A stretch of DNA of 5,737 bases, from assembly GCA_947589205.1 (NCBI GenBank), contig CANQCJ010000144.1, positions 1 to 5,737 of the forward strand, read 5' to 3'. Source of the DNA: an uncultured Ruminococcus sp. (GTDB taxonomy: Bacteria > Bacillota > Clostridia > Oscillospirales > Ruminococcaceae). Every line of letters begins with the position of its first letter. Position 1 is the first letter of the stretch. The notes under the pieces were generated by a model. It had not been told where the DNA came from. It saw only the letters and a program-made list of their open reading frames with translations, and made no database searches. This document shows, piece after piece, positions 1 to 5,737 of this stretch. A program made the position numbers and the translations under genes.

Positions 1-14
1 GTCCACAGTACCCA

Positions 15-31
15 ATTTCTATTATACCACA
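15..31 (-). promoter_or_regulatory. Probable leftward extended -10 promoter
   Basis: Read on the - strand, bases 31 to 21 give TGTGG followed by a perfect TATAAT, which includes the extended -10 element TGnTATAAT. Transcription would start near base 14 and run left, out of the window. The expected -35 region (about bases 44-49) matches consensus poorly, which is tolerated in extended -10 promoters. The block ATGTGrTATAATA is nearly identical to the better supported promoter at 641-655 on the + strand, which raises my confidence. It implies a gene divergent from the GtrA-family gene. The AT-rich setting also produces TATAAT-like words by chance. Confidence 0.42.
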
Positions 32-85
32 TTTTGATGAAAGGAGAGTATGATTTAGGGGTAACTATATCATACAATATTTAAT

Positions 86-592
86 ATGAACGATACTAAT
101 AAGCCGGATATTTTTGACAGGATAATGGCCATGAAAATTTTTAAGAGCATACAGCCTTTTTATATCAAGCATAAGGAGGCGCTGCTCTATTTGTTTTTCG
201 GCGGCTGTACGACCATAGTCGGACTTATTTTCTTCGCTTTGCCTATATCGATGCTGACGCTGCCGAAGGTAACGCTCTTAAAGCTCACGCTCGACCTCAA
301 CGTCATTACCGCCAACGTCATTTCATGGATATGCGCGGTGACGTTCGCTTATATCACTAACCGCATATGGGTCTTTTCGATAAAAGCCCACGGCGCGGCG
401 GCTATAGCAAAGGAATGCGCCGAATTTTTCCTCGGCAGACTGCTGACCTTATTTATCGAGACCGCTCTTCTTAATATCTTTGTAGAATCGCTCGGCATGG
501 GCGAAATGATCGCCAAAATAATCGTTTCCGTAGTAACGGTTATTTTAAATTATGTTATAAGCAAGCTGTTTATTTTTAAAGAAAAAAAGTGA
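86..592 (+). CDS. GtrA-like family membrane protein
   Basis: This is a 168-residue protein with four predicted membrane helices, at about residues 32-52, 72-90, 114-134 and 143-160. The layout and length fit the GtrA-like family (PF04138), whose founding member is a proposed flippase for bactoprenol-linked glucose in O-antigen glucosylation. Gram-positive relatives accompany cell-wall or surface polysaccharide glycosylation. Family-type signatures follow helices 2 and 4: TNRIWVF (91-97) and NYVISKLFIF (155-164), two similar N-aromatic-basic-F motifs suggesting the usual two-hairpin symmetry. The substrate cannot be read from sequence, and no glycosyltransferase lies in the window. The start is uncertain. 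ATG at 86 is the first possible in this frame (stops at 56 and 62) but has no Shine-Dalgarno sequence. ATG at 131 (153 residues) has AGGA eight bases upstream and loses only a hydrophilic tail. A weak -10 (TACAAT, 73-78) would also favour the later start. The stop codon lies inside the dyad at 588-618. Confidence 0.88.
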   Translation: MNDTNKPDIFDRIMAMKIFKSIQPFYIKHKEALLYLFFGGCTTIVGLIFFALPISMLTLPKVTLLKLTLDLNVITANVISWICAVTFAYITNRIWVFSIKAHGAAAIAKECAEFFLGRLLTLFIETALLNIFVESLGMGEMIAKIIVSVVTVILNYVISKLFIFKEKK

Positions 593-618
593 CAAATGTC
601 ACTGCTTTTAGTGACATT
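588..618 (+). promoter_or_regulatory. Three-armed AGTGACA/TGTCACT dyad, possible operator or attenuator
   Basis: Three related arms lie in a row: AGTGACA (588-594), AATGTCACT (595-603) and AGTGACATT (610-618). The middle arm pairs perfectly with either neighbour. With arm 1 it forms a 7-bp dyad with a 2-base gap, centred at 595.5. With arm 3 it forms a 9-bp stem with a 6-base loop (604-609), centred at 606.5. The centres are 11 bp apart, about one helical turn. The site ends eight bases before the proposed -35 of the downstream promoter, so it could bind a dimeric regulator of that promoter. No clean T-run follows on the + strand, so it is a poor terminator of the GtrA-family gene in that direction. 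On the - strand arm 1 is followed by seven T (bases 588-582 complement), which could end antisense transcripts. The structure is seen directly; the role is inferred. Confidence 0.5.
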
Positions 619-625
619 CTTCATA

Positions 626-654
626 TTGTGTTTATTGAAGCTATGTGATATAAT
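626..654 (+). promoter_or_regulatory. Extended -10 promoter for the large membrane protein gene
   Basis: A perfect TATAAT lies at 649-654, preceded by TGA to give TGnTATAAT (646-654). A weak -35, TTGTGT (626-631), sits at the preferred 17-bp spacing. Transcription should begin near 661, leaving a leader of about 32 bases before the ATG at 693. The matched extended -10, the correct distance to a good ribosome binding site and the intergenic position make this the best promoter in the window. The gene therefore need not be co-transcribed with the GtrA-family gene upstream. Confidence 0.7.
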
Positions 655-676
655 ACAATTAAAGAAACAATAACTA

Positions 677-686
677 AAAGGGGTGG
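677..686 (+). promoter_or_regulatory. Ribosome binding site of the large membrane protein gene
   Basis: The purine-rich string AAAGGGGTGG ends six bases before the ATG at 693. It resembles the consensus AAGGAGGTG with one base missing, and it fixes the start of the following gene. No other ATG or GTG nearby in that frame has comparable spacing. Confidence 0.7.
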
Positions 687-692
687 CGCGTT

Positions 693-3600
693 ATGCTGTA
701 TGATCTTTGGGTGATATCGCCGGCGATACTTATTCCCGCCGTTATAGTACTTGCCGTAAAAAAGAAAAAGCTCGAGGAATTTATTTTGCAGCTTCTTCGT
801 CTCGGACGTATCTCGCAGTGGGAGTATTTCAATAAGACCTCTCAGCCGAACGTTCCGCGCTTTGACCCGAACACCGGTAAGCCGCTGAACGCGCCGTATA
901 CGCAAAATCCTCCGGCTGGAACGCCTCGCGTTTCGGCTCGCCCGGCGCAAATTCAGCCGCAGAGCTATCCTTACCAAAACCCCGGCTTTGTCTATAACGC
1001 CTCCGCGTTTGCTCCTGTCAAGCAGAAAAAAGAGAAAAAGCCTGTCTCCGCCGAAGCCTTGCTTGTTATCGGCGCACTGCTCATCGCGCTTGCGGGAATG
1101 GTGTTCTCGTTTGCTAATTGGCTCTCGATGTCGGAGCTTTCCCGCACCGGAGCTATCGTGCTGACCTCCGCGCTGTTTTTCGGACTAAGCGCGTTCACAC
1201 GCAAAAAGCTCTCGCTTGAAAACGCTTCGATGACCTTTTACATTTTAGGCGCGGTGTTTACGTCTACGGCTCTGCTGACCGCGGGATATTTTGAGCTTTT
1301 CGGAAGATGGTTTTCGACCTCCGGAGACGGTGCGGCTCTGCTTTTTGCTGCCGCCGCGCTCGTTATGAGCCTGCTTTGTCACAAAGCGCAAAAGCTTTTT
1401 TCAAAAAGCGGATTTATCCACGCCGGGCTTTACGGCGCAATGCTCTCCTACTCGTTCTTTGCCCTGCAAATTTTCAGCGACCCCTCGGCATGGGTGCTTT
1501 CGCTCAACGCCGCTTCCGCGCTGACGGTTTTCGCGGTCTATAAAAATACAAAATTCTCCGACCGCTCTCCCTACAGTATTTTTGCGGTGATAATTTCTTC
1601 GATATACGCGCTGTTCGGCATGATAACGCTTCTCGTTACCTTTACAGACGGCTGGAGCGTTTTCGGCTGTCTGATACTACTTCTTTGGCTCGTCCAGCTC
1701 ATCGCCTACGGCGTAAAGCTGCCCAAAGCCAAGATACTTCTCGCCGCTTCGCCGCTTCTGATAATTTTAGCCGCCGTTCAGGCGGGTATAAGCGCGGCGA
1801 TAAACGATATTGCCGACCTGACTAACTCCTGCGTAATTACCTCCGCGATAATTTTCTTAGCAGGTCTGACCTATGCTTTCGTAAAAAAGCTCCGCACCGA
1901 TTTTTCCGACTATGCTTATCCGATATCGCTGATGATCGCGTTTTTCACCTCACTAAGCTTGAACGTTTATGAAGAATACCTCCCCTCCGCCGCGATCTCG
2001 CTCATGCTGCTTGCGCTCTGCGCCGTAACTATAAGCTCCTCCCTCACGCGCGGACTGACCTATGCTCTGCCGATACCGATAATAATGACGGCGGCTTCGT
2101 TAAGCTTTGCCTGCTTTGAGCAGCACAATATCAGAATTTTCTTTATCCAAATAACCCTTGCCGCGTTCGGCGCACTGCTGTTTTACGGCAAAAAGCTCCC
2201 GACTGTAAGCCGACTTCATTCCGCAGCTTCGGATATATTGCTGCCGACCGTATCGGCTATGATCTATATCTGCTATGCTTTTTCGGGAAAATATCTGTTC
2301 CTTATCCCTATCGGCACGGCTGCCGCCGTAATACTTACAGCTTGCTTTTGCTTTGAAAAAACAAACGCGCCGCATATAAAAGCTTTAAGATACATCTTAG
2401 CGCTGATGATATGCTTTGCTCTCGCTCCGAGCTTAGGCTTTACCGCTTCGGTAAGCTCGAGCCGCCTCCTACAGGAGCACGATGTACTTACCGCCGTACT
2501 TGCCGTTTCCGCCGCTTCGTTTGCATTTATCTGCATTCCGTCGGCAAAGAAAAATCTGCGCACTCCGTTAAGCGACATACTTTTCCCTGCGTTTATCCTG
2601 ATATGCGCAAACGGCTATACCATTACAAGGCTTTATCCCTATCAGGGACTTGTAATGCTGCTTCTGAGCTTTGCCGCAGCGTTGATCGCAGGCGTCAAAA
2701 AAGAGACCTCCCCGCACCTTACGCTCCTCCGCGTGCTCACTCCTATCCCGCTGATGTTCGCTCCCGACTGTCTGGAAAATATTCTTAAAACCGATTTCCC
2801 GATGGCGGATATGATAATAGTAACGCTCGTCATTTCGGCTTTGGCAATACTGTTCGTATACCTCTCCGACAGATACAGGCACCTTACGGTCCTGCGCTAT
2901 TCCTTTATCGCCGCAGCCTCGATATGCAGCTGTTATATAACAGACCAAACCAAAAGGCTTTCGATACTTATTGCCTTTACAGCCCTGACCGCTCTGCTCT
3001 ATTATCTTTCGGCGGTATCGAAAAATACTCTTGTCGGAATTATCCCGATGATCGCTCTTTACGAAAGCTGTTCGCAGTTTTCCTATATACTCGCCAACGA
3101 CCAAAACCGTTCCTATCTGCCCTTTATCTGCATAGGCGTTACCATGCTCCTGCTCGTCGCCGCTTCGAGAACGCTTTACAGCAAAACGCTCGTAAACAGA
3201 CAAAACGGCTGCTTCAAAGCCGACGTCGCAGGCTTTGCCGCGGGCATAGCTCCGCTTTACTGCCTGTCGTTTTACGAAGAAGGCGCGTCGTTTACCGCGC
3301 TTATACTCGCTTCGCTGTTTTTTGCAAACCTATGCCGCAAAGACAACAAAGCCGATACCAACCGCATACTGCTGACCGTTTGCTGCGCACTGCTTTGCCT
3401 TTCGTTCTACGCAAGACCCTTCCTGCTCCCGAGCGATGAAGCGGTAACGCTCGACCTGATCGGCAAGCTCGATCTTATCCCGCCGCTCGTCTTTGCCGCC
3501 GCCGTTCAGCGCATCTGGCAGGGCAGAAAGACCGCCGCTTCAACACTCGCGTTTCTTGCGAACTTAAGCGCGCTGATAATGCTCGTCATCGACACCTTGA

Positions 3601-3881
3601 TCATAAGCACCCTCGCCAACACGATACTGACGCTTGCTATACTGCTTACAGTAATGCTTATTGCTTACATAAGAAAAAGCGCGCGCTGGTTCGCGGTATC
3701 CGCGGCGTTCTTTGCGGGGATAACGCTCTATATAACAAAAGACCTTTTCGCCGCCGCAGGCTGGCTGTTCTATCTCATCTTCGCGGGAATACTGCTCATC
3801 TCAATAGCCGCCGCAAGCGAATATTTCCGCACCCACCCCGACAGGCTGAAAGCCCTTAAAGAAAGGCTGCTGAAAAAATAA
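693..3881 (+). CDS. Giant polytopic membrane protein of four-helix repeats, function unknown
   Basis: A 1062-residue integral membrane protein that I cannot assign to a characterised family. Order of parts: one membrane helix (about 5-22); KKKK and a short amphipathic stretch with the pattern L-x-x-L-G-x-I-S-x-x-E-Y (about 30-46), like a SHOCT motif; a Pro/Gln/Tyr-rich linker (about 49-108); a basic KQKKEKK stretch (110-116); then about 34 helices to residue 1041 and a basic tail ending KERLLKK. The first pair (121-168) resembles the helical modules of DUF2157 / SCO7613-type proteins, by recall of pattern only. The helices fall into units of about 110 residues, each TMa, short acidic or polar loop, TMb, basic loop, TMc, loop, TMd, basic loop. 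Positive-inside loops agree with an outside N-terminus, a cytoplasmic linker and a cytoplasmic C-terminus. No catalytic motif, ATPase or signal-peptidase site is visible. It appears monocistronic, with its own promoter and terminator. A transporter, polysaccharide-handling protein or membrane scaffold are all possible; none is supported. Confidence 0.93.
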   Translation: MLYDLWVISPAILIPAVIVLAVKKKKLEEFILQLLRLGRISQWEYFNKTSQPNVPRFDPNTGKPLNAPYTQNPPAGTPRVSARPAQIQPQSYPYQNPGFVYNASAFAPVKQKKEKKPVSAEALLVIGALLIALAGMVFSFANWLSMSELSRTGAIVLTSALFFGLSAFTRKKLSLENASMTFYILGAVFTSTALLTAGYFELFGRWFSTSGDGAALLFAAAALVMSLLCHKAQKLFSKSGFIHAGLYGAMLSYSFFALQIFSDPSAWVLSLNAASALTVFAVYKNTKFSDRSPYSIFAVIISSIYALFGMITLLVTFTDGWSVFGCLILLLWLVQLIAYGVKLPKAKILLAASPLLIILAAVQAGISAAINDIADLTNSCVITSAIIFLAGLTYAFVKKLRTDFSDYAYPISLMIAFFTSLSLNVYEEYLPSAAISLMLLALCAVTISSSLTRGLTYALPIPIIMTAASLSFACFEQHNIRIFFIQITLAAFGALLFYGKKLPTVSRLHSAASDILLPTVSAMIYICYAFSGKYLFLIPIGTAAAVILTACFCFEKTNAPHIKALRYILALMICFALAPSLGFTASVSSSRLLQEHDVLTAVLAVSAASFAFICIPSAKKNLRTPLSDILFPAFILICANGYTITRLYPYQGLVMLLLSFAAALIAGVKKETSPHLTLLRVLTPIPLMFAPDCLENILKTDFPMADMIIVTLVISALAILFVYLSDRYRHLTVLRYSFIAAASICSCYITDQTKRLSILIAFTALTALLYYLSAVSKNTLVGIIPMIALYESCSQFSYILANDQNRSYLPFICIGVTMLLLVAASRTLYSKTLVNRQNGCFKADVAGFAAGIAPLYCLSFYEEGASFTALILASLFFANLCRKDNKADTNRILLTVCCALLCLSFYARPFLLPSDEAVTLDLIGKLDLIPPLVFAAAVQRIWQGRKTAASTLAFLANLSALIMLVIDTLIISTLANTILTLAILLTVMLIAYIRKSARWFAVSAAFFAGITLYITKDLFAAAGWLFYLIFAGILLISIAAASEYFRTHPDRLKALKERLLKK

Positions 3882-3925
3882 AAACCGAGGCGGGAGCTTA
3901 TAATACTCCCGCCTTGAAATTTTTT
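3873..3925. terminator. Bidirectional rho-independent terminator between convergent genes
   Basis: A stem is formed by AGGCGGGAG (3888-3896) and CTCCCGCCT (3906-3914) around a nine-base loop. It extends by a G-T and a C-G pair to 3886/3916, giving about 11 bp. On the - strand the stem is followed at once by TTTTTATTTTTT (complement of 3884-3873), an excellent terminator for clpB. On the + strand the T-run (3920-3925) comes after GAAA, so it should work less well for the large membrane protein gene. The two T-runs reach into the opposite genes: 3873-3881 is the end of the membrane protein gene, and 3924-3925 belong to the clpB stop codon. Confidence 0.88.
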
Positions 3926-5737
3926 ATACCATTTGCGCGGTGAACCCGCCGTTATCATCAATATCCACAAGCACGCTGCTGTCGTTTTCTATCTCGCCGG
4001 CGATCAGCTTTCTTGCGACAAGCGTTTCGATGCTGCGCTGAATGAATCTTTTCAGCGGTCTTGCGCCGAAGGTCGGGTCGAAGCCCTGATCGGCTATCGC
4101 GTCCACGGCTTTTTCGCTGACCGTAATTTTTATCCGCTTATCCTCTAACCGCTTGTCAAGCTCCGAGAGCATCAGCCTTACTATGCTTCCTATCTCGCTT
4201 CTTCTGAGCGGCTTGTAGTAAACTATCTCATCGAGTCTGTTTAAAAATTCCGGACGGAAGCTTCTTCTGAGAAGCGTTTCCACCTCGTTCATGGCTTCGG
4301 CGGAAATTTCACCGTTTTCGTCCATGCCCTCGAGCAGGCTTTGCGAGCCGAGGTTTGAGGTCAGTATGATTATCGTGTTTTTGAAATCCACCGTGCGTCC
4401 CTGCGAATCGGTTATCCTGCCGTCGTCAAGCACCTGGAGCAGGATATTAAAAACGTCAGGGTGAGCTTTTTCCACCTCGTCGAGAAGTATGACCGAATAG
4501 GGTCTGCGGCGCACCGCTTCGGTAAGCTGTCCGCCCTCCTCGTAGCCGACATATCCCGGAGGCGCTCCGATAAGCCTGCTAACGCTGAATTTTTCCATAT
4601 ATTCGGACATATCTATCCTTACCATGTTTTTCTCATCGTCAAACAGCGCCTGAGCAAGCGCCTTTGCAAGCTCGGTCTTGCCGACGCCGGTAGGTCCCAA
4701 GAACAAAAACGAACCTATCGGGCGGTTGGGGTTGGCTATTCCCGCGCGGGAACGCCATATTGCCTCTGTGACCTTGCGCACCGCTTCGTCCTGACCTATG
4801 ACACGCTTGTGGAGCGTTTCGGAAAGGCTGAGAAGCTTTTCTCTCTCGCCCTCCATCAGCTTTGCTATCGGTATGCCAGTCCAGCGGGAAATTATCCTCG
4901 CTATCTCCTCCTCGGTAACTCTGTCGCGCAGCAGCGTGTTTTTTCCGGAACGTTCTTCGTTCTCGCGTTCCTTTTCTTCAAGCTCTTTTTTCAGCGCGGG
5001 CATTTTTCCGTAGCGAAGCTCGGCAAGCTTGTTAAGATCGTATTCGCGCTCCGCCTTTTCTATCTCCGCGCTGCACGCTTCTATCTGCTCTCTCAGCTTC
5101 TGAACGCCCGAGATAGAGGTCTTTTCGTTCTCCCACTTAGCCTTCATGCCGTTAAACTCGTCTCTAAGCTCCGACAGCTCCCGCTGTACCTCGGCAAGCT
5201 GCTCCTCCGCCATGCGGTCGGTCTCCTTTTTGAGCGCGGCTTCTTCTATCTCGTGCTGCAATATCTTGCGTCTTACCTCGTCAAGCTCTGTCGGCATCGA
5301 ATCCATTTCGGTGCGTATGAGCGCGCAGGCTTCGTCTATAAGGTCTATCGCTTTGTCGGGCAAAAAGCGGTCGCTGATATATCTGTCAGAAAGCGTCGCC
5401 GCCGCTATAAGCGCTGCATCCTGTATCTTGACACCGTGAAAGACCTCGTAGCGTTCTTTAAGTCCGCGCAGAATGGAAATAGTGTCCTCCACGTCGGGCT
5501 CTGCCACAAGCACCGTCTGGAAACGTCTTTCAAGCGCGGCGTCCTTTTCGATGTACTCTCTGTACTCATCGAGCGTCGTCGCGCCGATACAGTGCAGCTC
5601 TCCTCTTGCGAGCATCGGCTTTAAAAGATTTCCCGCGTCCATCGCTCCGTCCGTCTTGCCCGCGCCGACTATCGTATGAAGCTCATCTATGAACAGTATT
5701 ATCCTGCCCTCGCTCTTTTTTACCTCCTGCAAAACGG
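3924..5737 (-). CDS. clpB: ClpB disaggregase (Hsp104-type AAA+ chaperone), 5' end outside window
   Basis: ClpB is a cytosolic hexameric ATPase that pulls polypeptides out of aggregates together with DnaK/DnaJ/GrpE. About 604 residues are visible; by comparison with E. coli ClpB roughly 260 N-terminal residues (N-domain and first Walker A) lie past the window edge. Counting from the residue encoded at 5730-5732: first-ATPase Walker B IILFIDE (11-17), GATTLDEYREYIEKDAALERRF with the arginine fingers (50-71), a long coiled-coil middle domain (about 140-265), the WTGIPI linker (284-289), second Walker A GPTGVGKT (346-353), pore loop GYVG (393-396), Walker B VILLDE (414-419), sensor-1 Asn 460, arginine finger FLNR (496-499) and sensor-2 GAR (556-558). 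The full-length middle domain, with no ClpP-docking IGF/IGL loop seen in the second module, makes this ClpB rather than ClpC or ClpA. All key residues in view are intact. The heat-shock operator, if any, would lie outside the window. Confidence 0.97.
   Translation of the reverse strand, partial: VLQEVKKSEGRIILFIDELHTIVGAGKTDGAMDAGNLLKPMLARGELHCIGATTLDEYREYIEKDAALERRFQTVLVAEPDVEDTISILRGLKERYEVFHGVKIQDAALIAAATLSDRYISDRFLPDKAIDLIDEACALIRTEMDSMPTELDEVRRKILQHEIEEAALKKETDRMAEEQLAEVQRELSELRDEFNGMKAKWENEKTSISGVQKLREQIEACSAEIEKAEREYDLNKLAELRYGKMPALKKELEEKERENEERSGKNTLLRDRVTEEEIARIISRWTGIPIAKLMEGEREKLLSLSETLHKRVIGQDEAVRKVTEAIWRSRAGIANPNRPIGSFLFLGPTGVGKTELAKALAQALFDDEKNMVRIDMSEYMEKFSVSRLIGAPPGYVGYEEGGQLTEAVRRRPYSVILLDEVEKAHPDVFNILLQVLDDGRITDSQGRTVDFKNTIIILTSNLGSQSLLEGMDENGEISAEAMNEVETLLRRSFRPEFLNRLDEIVYYKPLRRSEIGSIVRLMLSELDKRLEDKRIKITVSEKAVDAIADQGFDPTFGARPLKRFIQRSIETLVARKLIAGEIENDSSVLVDIDDNGGFTAQMV

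Noticed and set aside
1..84. An open frame from the left edge ending in TAA at 82-84, possibly the tail of an upstream gene that would couple to the ATG at 86
   Set aside because: Twenty-eight open codons are expected fairly often by chance. The stretch is AT-rich with codon choice unlike the genes here, and it overlaps a likely - strand promoter. It remains possible but is not supported.
621..977. A 118-codon Arg-rich open frame on the - strand
   Set aside because: It runs across the promoter, ribosome binding site and first codons of the large membrane protein gene and has no features of its own; its Arg richness is an antisense effect.
2568..3203. A 211-codon open frame on the - strand, with further - strand frames at 2100-2375 and 2273-2578
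   Set aside because: They lie opposite the large membrane protein gene, whose hydrophobic helices and basic loops run without a break. The antisense products look random and have no upstream signals.
693..3881. Known transporter, O-antigen polymerase or lipid II flippase for the large membrane protein
   Set aside because: The number of helices far exceeds the usual 12-14, and I find none of the charged or catalytic motifs of those families.
4461..5624. A 387-codon open frame on the + strand
   Set aside because: It lies wholly opposite clpB, whose protein is conserved throughout. The translation is rich in Arg, Leu and aromatic residues as expected for an antisense shadow, and it has no ribosome binding site or recognisable domain.
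5730..5732. A TTG codon as the start of the - strand chaperone gene
   Set aside because: The frame stays open to the window edge, and the protein begins in the middle of the first ATPase domain just before its Walker B motif. The true start is outside the window.
3924..5737. ClpC or ClpA instead of ClpB
   Set aside because: The middle domain is the long coiled coil of ClpB (about 125 residues), and no ClpP-docking IGF/IGL loop is seen in the second ATPase module.
1..5737. CRISPR arrays, tRNA or rRNA genes, insertion sequences, phage or defence genes
   Set aside because: No spaced direct repeats, cloverleaf-like segments, transposase motifs or terminal inverted repeats were seen on either strand.

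Overview
The window reads as an ordinary chromosomal segment from a Gram-positive anaerobe, most likely a Clostridia / Oscillospiraceae-type bacterium. The basis is the mix of near-balanced base composition in genes with AT-rich gaps, free use of ATA isoleucine codons, promoters of the TGnTATAAT type, a purine-rich ribosome binding site and a full-length-type ClpB. The taxonomic statement is an inference; there is no rRNA or other marker here.

Layout: bases 1-85 are an AT-rich gap with a probable leftward promoter for a gene outside the window. A small GtrA-family four-helix membrane protein follows on the + strand (86-592). Between its stop codon and the next gene lies a compact control region: a three-armed AGTGACA/TGTCACT dyad (588-618), then an extended -10 promoter (626-654) and a ribosome binding site. 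These drive a 1062-residue, roughly 35-helix membrane protein (693-3881). A strong bidirectional terminator (3873-3925) separates it from clpB on the - strand (3924 to beyond 5737), whose first ~260 codons lie outside the window.

The three genes do not form an evident pathway. The GtrA protein probably moves or helps move a lipid-linked sugar for surface polysaccharide decoration, and ClpB is the general disaggregase. The giant membrane protein has no assignable function. It is the most interesting object: read by eye, it is built from about eight and a half copies of a ~110-residue four-helix unit, preceded by one helix, a SHOCT-like helical motif and a proline-rich linker. It resembles the DUF2157 / SCO7613-type membrane proteins in its first unit only. 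I see no mobile elements, CRISPR, tRNA, rRNA or defence genes, and no convincing new multi-gene system.
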